64,000 nucleotides of DNA from the NCBI RefSeq assembly GCF_002368415.1, contig NZ_AP018290.1, positions 3,299,614 through 3,363,613 of the forward strand. Direction: 5' to 3'. The number at the start of each line of letters is the position of its first letter. Position 1 is the first letter of the stretch. This DNA comes from Calothrix sp. NIES-4105 (GTDB taxonomy: Bacteria; Cyanobacteriota; Cyanobacteriia; Cyanobacteriales; Nostocaceae). A program made the position numbers and the translations under genes. Below, one piece after another: positions 55,373 through 64,000 of the stretch. Under the pieces are notes generated by a model. The model worked only from the letters and a program-made list of their open reading frames with translations. It ran no database searches and was not told the origin of the DNA.

Positions 55373-55918
55373 ATGAAGGTGATACAAACAAAAATTCCTG
55401 ATGTGGTTATTATAGAACCGCAAGTTTTCGGAGATGAGCGAGGTTTTTTTCTTGAAAGCTACAACCAAAAAGCTCTACTAGAAAAAGCAGGTATTAAAGA
55501 ATACTTTGTACAAGATAATCACTCGCGTTCAGCCAAGAATGTGTTGCGTGGTCTGCACTACCAAATTCAGCAACCTCAAGGAAAACTTGTAAGAGTTGTG
55601 GTCGGTGCAGTATTTGATGTGGCTGTAGACTTGCGAAAAAGCTCTAAAACTTTTGGTCAATGGGTTGGTGTGCATCTGACAGATGAGAATAAGCAGCAGC
55701 TTTGGATACCACCGGGTTTTGCTCACGGTTTTGTGGTGTTGTCTGAATACGCGGAGTGTTTGTACAAAACTACAGACTTCTATGCGCCAGAGTACGAACG
55801 TTCGATTCTTTGGAATGACCCTGATTTAAGAATTGCTTGGCCGCTTCAAGAAGAACCTATTTTGTCTGGAAAAGATAAAGCTGGTAAGTTACTCCAAGAT
55901 GCTGAGGTATTCGTATGA
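55373..55918 (+). CDS. rfbC: dTDP-4-dehydrorhamnose 3,5-epimerase
   Basis: Third step of the pathway. Cupin-type epimerase: FGDERGFFLESYNQKA, QDNHSRSAKNVLRGLHYQ (catalytic His), VVVGAVFDVAVDLRKSS, WIPPGFAHGFVVLSE. ATG at 55373 gives 181 aa, the usual size. Stop overlaps the rfbD start (ATGA). Confidence 0.95.
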   Translation: MKVIQTKIPDVVIIEPQVFGDERGFFLESYNQKALLEKAGIKEYFVQDNHSRSAKNVLRGLHYQIQQPQGKLVRVVVGAVFDVAVDLRKSSKTFGQWVGVHLTDENKQQLWIPPGFAHGFVVLSEYAECLYKTTDFYAPEYERSILWNDPDLRIAWPLQEEPILSGKDKAGKLLQDAEVFV

Positions 55919-56808
55919 AAATTTTACTTACAGGTACAACTGGACAGGTTGGTTGGGAGTTGCAACGAACTTTGATGACTTTGGGTGAAGTAATTTCAAT
56001 AGGACGCAATGCTAGTCACCCAATGCAGATGGACTTGGCTCAACCGGATAGTATTCGCCGCATTATCCGTGAAATCAAGCCTGATTTAATTGTTAATCCT
56101 GCTGCTTACACTGCGGTGGATAAGGCAGAATCTGAAGAAGAATTAGCAATGGCGATTAATGGAATTGCTCCTGGTATCATTGCTGAGGAGGCTTTAAAAT
56201 TAGGCGCCGCTATTATTCATTATTCAACAGATTATGTATTTGATGGCGAAAGTAATATTCCTTATACAGAGTCAAATGAACCAAACCCGCAGAATATCTA
56301 TGGAAAAACTAAATTAGCTGGTGAGCAAGCTATTCAAGCGGTAGGGGCGCCACATTTAATTTTACGCACTAGCTGGGTATATGGGCTACGAGGTAAAAAT
56401 TTTTTGCTCACAATGCTCAAGCTAGCGCGCGAACGCGAAGAAATTCGGGTTGTAGATGACCAAATTGGGGCGCCGACCTGGAGCTGGATGATAGCCCAAA
56501 TAACGGCACAAATTTTATCTCAGGCTCTTGGTAATATGTCTGATTTTTTAGCTGATAAAGGTGGTTTGTATCACTTAACCGCTAGCGGATATACCAGTTG
56601 GTATGGCTTTGCCAAAGCAATTTTTGAGCATGATGATAGCGAACGCACTCTCCAGCGGTTGCTGCCGATTATGAGTGAGCAATATCCAACACCTGCAAAG
56701 CGACCTAGTTATTCTTGCTTAAATACAGAGAAGCTATATAATACTTTTGGACTTTTTATGTCTGAATGGGAAAGATGTTTAGAATTAGCGCTTAATTCAA
56801 ACAAATAA
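55915..56808 (+). CDS. rfbD: dTDP-4-dehydrorhamnose reductase
   Basis: Last step to dTDP-L-rhamnose. SDR-type: TGTTGQVGWEL at the start, VNPAAYTAVDKAES, STDYVFDGESNIPYTE, NIYGKTKLAGEQA (catalytic Tyr/Lys) and LRTSWVYG. 297 aa. Coupled to rfbC by a four-base overlap. Confidence 0.95.
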   Translation: MKILLTGTTGQVGWELQRTLMTLGEVISIGRNASHPMQMDLAQPDSIRRIIREIKPDLIVNPAAYTAVDKAESEEELAMAINGIAPGIIAEEALKLGAAIIHYSTDYVFDGESNIPYTESNEPNPQNIYGKTKLAGEQAIQAVGAPHLILRTSWVYGLRGKNFLLTMLKLAREREEIRVVDDQIGAPTWSWMIAQITAQILSQALGNMSDFLADKGGLYHLTASGYTSWYGFAKAIFEHDDSERTLQRLLPIMSEQYPTPAKRPSYSCLNTEKLYNTFGLFMSEWERCLELALNSNK

Positions 56809-56962
56809 AGTTATTGTTTATGAATTAATTTCCGTAGGCAAATAATTAATTGTATAAAATTATATAGAAGGTTAGTAAAATTACTGCCAGCAGTCCGGAT
56901 AGAGATGCAATACACATGTAATAGCTTAAAGCTAGTGCAGGTGATAAAAATTTGGGGCGTTT

Positions 56963-56997
56963 AAGATTCCCGACTTCTCAAAGAAGTCGGGAATCTT
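56963..56997 (+). terminator. hairpin after the rfb operon
   Basis: Perfect 16-bp stem AAGATTCCCGACTTCT / AGAAGTCGGGAATCTT with a three-base loop, 155 bases after rfbD. A related imperfect element is at about 33719-33761. The absence of a T-run leaves termination uncertain; it may belong to an interspersed palindrome family. Confidence 0.55.
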
Positions 56998-57054
56998 ACC
57001 ACCCGCAGACACGCGCGTTATTTAATTGATAGAAAATTGGATACAGAGCAAAAT

Positions 57055-58269
57055 ATGCAAACTTTAACTATAGCTAATAGCAAAAAGCAAAAAACTAGTT
57101 ATAATTTTTCTCCTGAACTTGAGCTACTTCTTTGTTGTACTCGTACTAAAATTGATGACAAAATAGCTGAACGGATAAAAATTCTTGTTAAGCAAGATAT
57201 TGATTGGCAATATCTCGTACAAACAGCAATGACGCATGGGGTAATGCCGCTGTTATACTGGAACCTGAAAAATACTTGTCCAGAATCTGTACCAAATCAT
57301 GCCTTGAATTTTATCCGTAAGGTTGCCCAACATAATTCTGGGAATAATCTGATTCTGACTCAAGAGTTAGTAAATGTTTTACGTTTATTTCAAACGCATC
57401 AAATTCCTGCTCTCCCTTTTAAAGGTCCTTTGCTAGCAACTTCTGTCTATGGCAACCTTTCCCTACGTTATATCTCAGACTTAGATATCTTAGTCAGCCA
57501 AGAAAACTTTCAAAAAGCCGCTGACTTGCTGGTAGCTCAGGGATATAAATATTGCGAAGAAGCGAATGTACGGTGGGAAAGCCATCTTATCAAGGATGAT
57601 GGCATACATAACATAGACCTTCACTGTGAGATTGTACCTCGGCATCTTTCATGTTCTATCAGCGAAAATTACTGGTGGGAAAACACAGAGCCATTTTCTC
57701 TTGCTGGTCTAACAGTACCTAACCTTTTACCAGAAGCTCAGTTCTTCTTAATCTGTCTAAACGGGAACAAGGAGTGTTGGAAGTCTCTGAACCGCATTTG
57801 TGATGTTGCTGAGGTTATTCGTGCTTATCCACAAATGGATTGGCAAGAAATTTTGGATAAAGCCGATAAATTGAGATGTAAAAGGCTTGTTGCTCTGGCA
57901 CTTTTTCTAGCAAAAGACCTACTACAAGCACCTGTACCAGAAGCGGTTTTAGAACGAATACAATTGTATCCAAAAGTAAAAGTCTTGGCGCAACAAATTA
58001 CCCAACAGCTTTTTGTTGAAAGTAATGAGCGAATTTTAGAAGTTCATAGATGCCTATTCCACATTAAAACCAGAGAAAATCTACAATCAAAAATCCAAGT
58101 TTTAGTAGACTTGATGAATTATTCTGGTTGGTTGCAACCAACAGAAAAGGATTTAGATTTAGTCAAATTACCGAAGAATTTTTACTTTCTATATTATTTA
58201 GTTCGTCCAATTAGAGTTTTTCAAAAATATCAACGTACTTTGTTGGAATATATAGGGATTAAAATATAG
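57055..58269 (+). CDS. nucleotidyltransferase-fold protein (NTP_transf_5 family)
   Basis: A 404-aa paralogue of 51511-52641: LELLLCCTRTKIDDKIAERIKIL at the N-terminus, ALPFKGPLLATSVYG, then RYISDLDILVSQ with the Asp-x-Asp pair, and IDLHCEIVP where the other has IEIHWRI. Start at the ATG at 57055; the frame is open to a TTG at 57037. Placed at the head of the glycosyltransferase run, so a sugar or lipid substrate is as likely as a peptide. Confidence 0.78.
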   Translation: MQTLTIANSKKQKTSYNFSPELELLLCCTRTKIDDKIAERIKILVKQDIDWQYLVQTAMTHGVMPLLYWNLKNTCPESVPNHALNFIRKVAQHNSGNNLILTQELVNVLRLFQTHQIPALPFKGPLLATSVYGNLSLRYISDLDILVSQENFQKAADLLVAQGYKYCEEANVRWESHLIKDDGIHNIDLHCEIVPRHLSCSISENYWWENTEPFSLAGLTVPNLLPEAQFFLICLNGNKECWKSLNRICDVAEVIRAYPQMDWQEILDKADKLRCKRLVALALFLAKDLLQAPVPEAVLERIQLYPKVKVLAQQITQQLFVESNERILEVHRCLFHIKTRENLQSKIQVLVDLMNYSGWLQPTEKDLDLVKLPKNFYFLYYLVRPIRVFQKYQRTLLEYIGIKI

Positions 58270-58318
58270 CAATTTAAATGCATCATTGGTCACAAAAAAT
58301 TATAACTAACAAAGTAAT

Positions 58319-59551
58319 ATGAATATTAACTATAATATTACTAAACGAAAACTGATGTTATTTGACCTCTGTGTCAAAGGTCATCACTCAAGTTACATCC
58401 AGCGTTTGATTGAGTATTGGCAAGGTAAAAAATTGTCAGGGCAGCTAGATATTGTTGTCTCGCCAAAATTCTTTAAAAGACATGGTGGTGTAGTCGCATT
58501 ATCTTCAGAGAATGTCAAGTTTACAGCAATTACTGATGAGGAAGAAGCTAACCTTAATTCTAGGAAATCAAAGGTTGCACGGAATTTACGTAACTTAAAA
58601 GAATGGAATATTTATACTAAGTACGCAAAATATTTGCAAGCTTCGCACAGTTTGTTAATGTACTTTGATACATGTGGACTACCCCTCGCTTGGGGTGTAA
58701 AATCCCCCTGTCCATTTTCTGGTATTTATTTCCGACCAACATTCCATTACAACGAGTTTACAGATTATCAACCTTCTTGGAAAGACCGCTTGCAGGAGAC
58801 GCGCGAGAGATTTATTATGTCTAGGATATTGGGAAATAACCAATTACAGACTTTGTTTTGTCTCGACCCATTTGCAGTCAAACACTTAAATAAGTTTAAC
58901 AAAAACGTCAAAGCAGTTCATTTACCAGACCCAGTAGAAATACTTAACTCCTCAGAAATTCAGCCAAGCAGCTTTAAAGAAAATTTGGGTGTTGAACCAG
59001 GTAGGCGGATATTTCTTTTGTTTGGAACTATAACAGCACGCAAGGGAATTTATCAGTTATTAGAATCTCTATTATTGTTACCATCCGAAGTTTGCCAGAA
59101 ATTATGCTTATTAATTGTGGGAGAGTCAGAAATTCAAGAGGAACTCGAAAAACTTATAGCAAATATTTGTCAAGTTAAACCTATACAAATTATTAGACGT
59201 TACGAGTTTATTCCTGATTCCGAAATCCAAACTTATTTTCAACTCACGGATTTTGTGTTGGCGCCCTATCAACGCCATGTTGGTATGAGTGGTATTTTAC
59301 TGTTAGGCGCCGCTGCACTAAAGCCAGTCTTAAGCTCAAACTATGGTTTAATGGGAGAAATGGTGCAGCGCAACCAGCTTGGTTTAACTGTGGATACGAC
59401 TAAACCAGAAGACATTGCCTCCGGATTGACTCGCTTGCTACTAGAACCTGCTAAAAAATTATGTAATTATACCCAAATGAGTCTGTTTGCCCAGGAAAAT
59501 TCAGTCGAACGGTTTGCTAGTGTTATATTTGAGCATCTTGGTTGGCGCTAA
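58319..59551 (+). CDS. glycosyltransferase (GT-B fold)
   Basis: A 410-aa GT4-like enzyme. N-terminal acceptor half begins LMLFDLCVKGHHSSYIQRLI. The donor half has FLLFGTITARKGIYQLLES, and VLAPYQRHVGMSGILLLGAAALKPVLSSN, typical of GT-B donors although the usual EX7E is not clear (no E before GM). It would extend a surface polysaccharide. Flanked by related genes on the same strand. Confidence 0.8.
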   Translation: MNINYNITKRKLMLFDLCVKGHHSSYIQRLIEYWQGKKLSGQLDIVVSPKFFKRHGGVVALSSENVKFTAITDEEEANLNSRKSKVARNLRNLKEWNIYTKYAKYLQASHSLLMYFDTCGLPLAWGVKSPCPFSGIYFRPTFHYNEFTDYQPSWKDRLQETRERFIMSRILGNNQLQTLFCLDPFAVKHLNKFNKNVKAVHLPDPVEILNSSEIQPSSFKENLGVEPGRRIFLLFGTITARKGIYQLLESLLLLPSEVCQKLCLLIVGESEIQEELEKLIANICQVKPIQIIRRYEFIPDSEIQTYFQLTDFVLAPYQRHVGMSGILLLGAAALKPVLSSNYGLMGEMVQRNQLGLTVDTTKPEDIASGLTRLLLEPAKKLCNYTQMSLFAQENSVERFASVIFEHLGWR

Positions 59552-59676
59552 TGGTGATAATTATTATCATTGAGTGCGTAAGTACTATTAACTGTAAGGT
59601 GGGCAGTGCCCACCCTACTATCAGAGGTATGCATAAACTGGTTTTATTCGAGTAAATACTATCAAGATATCATTTT

Positions 59677-61926
59677 ATGTGGCTAGAGCAGTTGCATGAG
59701 GCAACAAGAGAACTTATAGACGAAGTTTTTGTCGTGCTGAAAAGAGTTAAATTTAATTTAACTAAACAAATTTTTTCCCCTTTACTATCTGCTTCGCTGA
59801 CTAAGCTAAATACTCCAAAATTATCCATTACATCCTGCAAAATTCAGGACTTATCATCCCTATCAATAAAGGAACTGTATTCTTTATATCCAAAGCGAAT
59901 TGAAAGATTATTTGCCAAACTTGACCTTAATAAAAAAGGATTAGAAACAGTTAAAAAGGCTGTCATTAAACAAGATTTAACTGCTGCTTGCGAAGCTCTA
60001 ATTACCTATTATAAAGAAGCTGAAACTGTTACTTGGCTACGTAACGAAGCTTTGACAGTGAATGCGTGTCAAGAGTCAGTAGAGGCAATGCTCAACGATA
60101 CCTTTACATTTCAATTAGTAACGGGTAAAGCCTTGCGTCACGACAGTGGTTTACTTGACTGGTCTTATAATGGTCCCCAAAACGATAAAGAATGGGCATG
60201 GTTTTTTAATCGACACTACCATTTGCTGGATTTATGTATTGCATATCAAAAGACTGGTAATTTAGATTATGTTCATTGTATTAACAACCATGTGATTGAC
60301 TGGGTTATCTCTAGCCCTTGTAAGACAAGTCCTCAAACATGGGCAACTTGGCGCGGTTTGGAAGTTGCTTTTCGCATGACTCATTGGGCTGCTGTATTTT
60401 ATGCTTTGCAACAGGTCACTGAGTTCAGTGACGCAACTCGCATTCTCATGTTGTCAAGTATTCCCGAACATGCTTCTTACCTTAGATACCTACATACTTG
60501 GCGCCCAAACTTATTAGTTAAAGAGATGAACGGTTTGGCGACAGCAGGTTTATGTTGGCCAGAGTTTAAAGATGCCAAGCAATGGTTTGAGTATGCTAGC
60601 AGTCGCTTGATTAATCAAAGCAAACAACAGGTTTATCCTGATGGTGTCCATAAAGAGCTAACAAGCCATTACCACCTGAGAACACTAGAAAATTTTGAAA
60701 AATTTGCTCAATTACTAAGCGCGTCGGGTTACAACATTTCCTCAGAATTCAAAGATAGACTGGAACGCATGTGGAACTATCTTGCTTATTCTATGCGTCC
60801 AGATGGTCACAGCTTGCTTAACAACGATTCTGACCGAGACTATAATCGACCCTTAGTTAATCAATTTGCAGCAACTTATCAGCGACCTGACTGGATTTAT
60901 ATTGCGACTAATGGCTCTTCAGGTAGTTTGCCAGAGGGTACACCATCTAGATTTTTCCCTTGGGCAGGTCAAATGATTATGCGAAGTGGGTGGGATAATT
61001 CCGCTCATTGGGGTTTTTTTGATATTGGTGCTTTGGGAACTAATTACCACGTACATTACGATAAGTTGCACTTGTCCATTGCTGCTTATGGACGGGATTT
61101 ATTAGTAGACAGTGGAAGGTTTCGCTATGTACGCGATAATTTTTGGGGATACTTTCGAGAATCTGCTGGTCATAATCTAATTTTAATTGACGGCAAAGGT
61201 CAAAAAAGTGACATTAAACAGTTGCACTCGCCTATAATTGGAAAGACTGCTATTGCTCCCGAATTTGATTTTGCGAGAGGCACATTCAACGGGGGTTTTA
61301 GTGGCATCCAGGGAAAAGCAAGTCATTCACGGGCTGTTGTATATTTACGGGGAAAGTACTGGGTAGTAGTTGACTACATTTTTACAAACAAACCACGTAT
61401 AATAGAAGCAATTTGGCATTTCCATCCAGATTGCACCGTGACTGTTCAAGGACAATCAGTTGGCTCAATTGATGCTAATGTTGGAAATCTAAAAATTTTC
61501 CCAGTTTCTAATTTTTCTTGGACAGTGGATATTGTCAAAGGACAAGAATCTCCTGTGCAAGGCTGGTGGAGTAGAGAATATAATCATATAACCCCCAGTT
61601 CCACAGCAATTTATTCGACAGAAATTACAGCATCTACTACCTTCGCTTGGGTATTGGCGCCAGCTAGAGGTAAAATACCGAAAATCAGTGTGGAAATTTT
61701 ACCTTATCCAGAAGCCTCAATATTTTTAACCATCAAAATTGACGGTACACTAGAAGAAAAAATTGCCGTTCGCATGAGTGGTGATGAAGTAATTAATCTA
61801 GGTGATGGTTTAGAGTTAGATGGTGATTGCGCTATTCTCCGTACTGGTAAAAAACCAATTGTTGCTTTGGGGTGCATTAATGATATTGATGGCAATATTA
61901 TCGCCACATCAAACGACATAACATAA
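59677..61926 (+). CDS. heparinase II/III-like polysaccharide lyase
   Basis: A 749-aa protein. The first ~400 residues form an (alpha/alpha) toroid (Hepar_II_III_N-like: WAWFFNRHYHLLDLC, LRYLHTWRPNLLVKEMNGL, DGVHKELTSHYHLRTLENF). The C-terminal half is the beta-sandwich with HVHYDKLHLSIAAYGRDLLVDSG. Candidate catalytic residues are the His/Tyr of SHYHLR and YHVHYDK. It degrades or edits uronic-acid-type polysaccharide during export or turnover. No N-terminal signal peptide is obvious. A decayed fragment of this gene is at 52712. Confidence 0.85.
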   Translation: MWLEQLHEATRELIDEVFVVLKRVKFNLTKQIFSPLLSASLTKLNTPKLSITSCKIQDLSSLSIKELYSLYPKRIERLFAKLDLNKKGLETVKKAVIKQDLTAACEALITYYKEAETVTWLRNEALTVNACQESVEAMLNDTFTFQLVTGKALRHDSGLLDWSYNGPQNDKEWAWFFNRHYHLLDLCIAYQKTGNLDYVHCINNHVIDWVISSPCKTSPQTWATWRGLEVAFRMTHWAAVFYALQQVTEFSDATRILMLSSIPEHASYLRYLHTWRPNLLVKEMNGLATAGLCWPEFKDAKQWFEYASSRLINQSKQQVYPDGVHKELTSHYHLRTLENFEKFAQLLSASGYNISSEFKDRLERMWNYLAYSMRPDGHSLLNNDSDRDYNRPLVNQFAATYQRPDWIYIATNGSSGSLPEGTPSRFFPWAGQMIMRSGWDNSAHWGFFDIGALGTNYHVHYDKLHLSIAAYGRDLLVDSGRFRYVRDNFWGYFRESAGHNLILIDGKGQKSDIKQLHSPIIGKTAIAPEFDFARGTFNGGFSGIQGKASHSRAVVYLRGKYWVVVDYIFTNKPRIIEAIWHFHPDCTVTVQGQSVGSIDANVGNLKIFPVSNFSWTVDIVKGQESPVQGWWSREYNHITPSSTAIYSTEITASTTFAWVLAPARGKIPKISVEILPYPEASIFLTIKIDGTLEEKIAVRMSGDEVINLGDGLELDGDCAILRTGKKPIVALGCINDIDGNIIATSNDIT

Positions 61927-61936
61927 ATAAAATACA

Positions 61937-63109
61937 ATGAATGACCAACGAATAGCTTGGTTACTAACCGCAGCACCTTATTACTGGCATCCTGTCTTCA
62001 GTGAGTTTGTACGGCAATTTCCTCAGACAATTCTATTTACAGCCAAATGGCCTAAATTTGCTCGCGGCTACGAAGATTCATTTGCAGTTAAAGTAGTAGG
62101 AAACCGCAAATTTTTAAAAGTCGGTTCTTCTACAACAGGGTACGGCGATACGCTGATGTTTCTATCTCCAAATATTATAGTACATTTAATCAAATTCAGA
62201 CCTCACGTAATTTTTGCTGATGGTTTTTGTTTGTGGACTATTTTTGCCTTACTTCTAAAATTCTTATTTTGGTGGCGTATTGTTATTGTTTATGATGGTA
62301 GCTCACCAAGTGTTGATTACAAAAATTCAAAATTTAGAACATTTTTGCGTCGATTAATGGCTAGATTTATTGACGGTTGCATCACAAATAATAATGCTGG
62401 AAAAAATTATTTAGTCGATGTGTTAGGAATAAACAAAAATATAGTCTTTGCTCGACCATATTTAGTGCCCGATCTTAAGGCATTGCTACATAGTTCGCAA
62501 TCGCAAAATAATATTATACAAAATATTACAACACAATCACACTACAAATATACACCAGTTTTTCTATATATTGGACAAATTATTCCTAGAAAAGGAGTAC
62601 GTGAACTTCTAGAAGCTTGTTCGATTCTAAAAAATCAAGGTTATTTTAACTATATTCTTCTAATTGCTGGTGAAGGATGGCAGCAGCAGGAATTAGAAAA
62701 ATTCAGTATTAGCCATAATTTAGAGAATAATATTAAATGGTTAGGACAAGTAGAGTATAGCGAGTTGGGAAGCTATTTAAAATATGCCGATGTTTTTATT
62801 TTCCCCACCCATGAAGATGTCTGGGGAATGGCACTAACTGAAGCAATAGCTTTAGGTAAAGCTGTTATTTGTTCTATGCAGGCAGGTTCTTGCGAACTTG
62901 TAGTGGAAGGTAAAAACGGTCACCTATTTAACTCAAAAAATCCGGGAAAGTTGGCAGAATTAATGAAGTATTTTATAGATAATCCAGAATTAGCTATATC
63001 AATGGGTCGCTATTCAGAACAATTAATGAGTCAACATACTCCACAAATAGCCGCAGAATTCCTTACTCAGGTTGTATATAGCGTTTCCCACTCTCGTGAG
63101 GTACAGTAG
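61937..63109 (+). CDS. glycosyltransferase family 4
   Basis: A 390-aa GT-B enzyme. Donor-binding half: FLYIGQIIPRKGVRELLEA, LLIAGEGWQQQELEKF, IKWLGQVEYSELGSYLKYADVFIFPTHEDVWGMALTEAIALGKAV (in parts), with the E-x7-E motif in EDVWGMALTE. A hydrophobic stretch (ALLLKFLFWWRIVIVY) suggests membrane contact. Starts ten bases after the lyase stop, so it is probably in the same operon. Confidence 0.88.
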   Translation: MNDQRIAWLLTAAPYYWHPVFSEFVRQFPQTILFTAKWPKFARGYEDSFAVKVVGNRKFLKVGSSTTGYGDTLMFLSPNIIVHLIKFRPHVIFADGFCLWTIFALLLKFLFWWRIVIVYDGSSPSVDYKNSKFRTFLRRLMARFIDGCITNNNAGKNYLVDVLGINKNIVFARPYLVPDLKALLHSSQSQNNIIQNITTQSHYKYTPVFLYIGQIIPRKGVRELLEACSILKNQGYFNYILLIAGEGWQQQELEKFSISHNLENNIKWLGQVEYSELGSYLKYADVFIFPTHEDVWGMALTEAIALGKAVICSMQAGSCELVVEGKNGHLFNSKNPGKLAELMKYFIDNPELAISMGRYSEQLMSQHTPQIAAEFLTQVVYSVSHSREVQ

Positions 63110-63114
63110 CAACT

Positions 63115-64000
63115 GTGAGTAAACCATCTGTTGTTATATTTAACAGCCATTTGCTTCCACCTTCTCAGACTTTCGTGCGTAATCTTGGAGAAAAACTGCA
63201 AAATTTTACTCCGTACTATGTAGGTTCGCGTTATGTTAAAGGATTAACTTTGCCCAAAGAAAAGACCTTAGTTGTTAATCAAGGAGACTTTCGGGGTAAA
63301 GCAGAGGAAAGCTTGTTCAAAATTTTCGGATTTGCGCCAAAGCTGTATCGAGAAGTAAAGCAGTTGAATCCAGTTTTAATCCACGCTCAATTTGGACTGA
63401 GTGCCTCGCTAGCACTACCTTTAGCACAAACATTAAAGCTTCCTTTACTCGTTCACTTTAGAGGTGCAGACGCTACACAACAAGAAGATTATGTCCGCTA
63501 CTCCTCTATCAACCACTGGGTTTACTATCACCGTTGTAAAAATCTCAAAGCTGAGGCACGGCTTTTCATTGCCGTCTCCAAATTTATTCGTGAAAAGCTT
63601 TTAGAACAAGGGTTTCCTAACGAAAAAATAATTGTCAATTATGACGGCATTGATACAAACAAATTTCAGCCAGATGCATTAGTATCCCGCGAGCCAGTAG
63701 TGCTTTTTGTCGGTCGTCTAGTTGAAAAAAAGGGGTGTAAGTACCTAATTCAGGCAATGGCTAAAGTACAGTCTGTTTTCCCTGATGTGGAATTAGTATT
63801 AATTGGCGATGGTCCGCTTCGCAAAAGCCTGGAAGAGCAAGCGTCAAAACTGCTTCATCGCTACCAATTTTTGGGAATACAACCGCCAGATGTTGTCCAA
63901 AGTTGGATGAATCGTGCTCAGTTACTTGTGGCATCAAGCGTTACCGCTACTAATGGAGATTCTGAGGGTTTACCTACTGTCATTGTTGAGGCTCAAGCAA
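63115..64000 (+). CDS. glycosyltransferase family 4, cut by the window end
   Basis: Open from a GTG at 63115, five bases after the previous stop, to the end of the window (295 codons, no stop). Reads VSKPSVVIFNSHLLPPSQTF, HAQFGLSASLALPLAQ, LLVHFRGADATQQED, NYDGIDTNKFQP, VLFVGRLVEKKGCKYLIQAM, VLIGDGPLRKSLEE and ends in NGDSEGLPTVIVEAQA, the donor-site E-x7-E. A colanic-acid-type GT4. The missing end is probably under 100 codons. Confidence 0.88.
   Translation, partial: MSKPSVVIFNSHLLPPSQTFVRNLGEKLQNFTPYYVGSRYVKGLTLPKEKTLVVNQGDFRGKAEESLFKIFGFAPKLYREVKQLNPVLIHAQFGLSASLALPLAQTLKLPLLVHFRGADATQQEDYVRYSSINHWVYYHRCKNLKAEARLFIAVSKFIREKLLEQGFPNEKIIVNYDGIDTNKFQPDALVSREPVVLFVGRLVEKKGCKYLIQAMAKVQSVFPDVELVLIGDGPLRKSLEEQASKLLHRYQFLGIQPPDVVQSWMNRAQLLVASSVTATNGDSEGLPTVIVEAQA

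Overview
The window is chromosomal DNA of a filamentous, probably heterocyst-forming cyanobacterium (Nostocales). Evidence: the C-terminal half of a split DnaE gene that begins with a trans-splicing intein fragment, an Ftn2/ARC6 division protein, a PatA-type response regulator, a cyanobacterial pdhA, a class II fructose-bisphosphate aldolase and many CACTCAG-type heptanucleotide repeats. Base composition looks like roughly 40% GC. The palindrome GGCGCC occurs about 85 times by eye and I saw no GCGATCGC (HIP1). I cannot name the genus.

1-32 kb is mostly ordinary core genome. It holds a ClC channel, an HPP protein, tRNA-dihydrouridine synthase, two RodZ-like proteins, gatA, dnaE-C, a DUF4912 protein, an AEC transporter, ftn2, pdhA, an aldose epimerase, tRNA-Lys, fba, a PatA-like regulator, an RluD-type synthase and a WecG-type glycosyltransferase. 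Decay lies between these genes: a DUF104 antitoxin with a truncated PIN toxin, a filamentous-haemagglutinin remnant, an Rpn/Uma2-like tail and an internally deleted copy of a peptidoglycan-binding protein gene next to a Panacea toxin-antitoxin pair.

33-52.6 kb is the remarkable part: two paralogous RiPP (lasso-peptide-type) gene sets in tandem. Set 1 has an RRE protein (B1), protease (B2), Asn-synthetase-like cyclase (C), a 73-aa precursor (A1), an HPr-kinase-like protein, an ABC exporter and an unusual phosphoribosyltransferase fused to a C-terminal RRE/PqqD domain. Set 2 has B1, B2, C, two 50-aa precursors with identical cores in a 330-bp tandem array plus a third decayed copy, a JmjC/cupin hydroxylase-like protein, a second kinase, a methyltransferase, a second exporter and a nucleotidyltransferase-like protein. 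Fragments of further B1, B2 and ABC genes between the sets show that the locus grew and shrank by module duplication. In both precursors the leader has the pattern Y-x2-P-x-L-x3-G-x5-T, and an Asp lies exactly ten residues after that Thr. This fits a nine-residue macrolactam with Thr at -2.

53-64 kb is a surface-polysaccharide locus: dTDP-rhamnose synthesis (rfbB, rfbA, rfbC, rfbD), a second nucleotidyltransferase-like protein, three glycosyltransferases (the last cut by the window end) and a heparinase II/III-like polysaccharide lyase. A decayed fragment of that lyase lies at 52.7 kb, between the RiPP and sugar loci.
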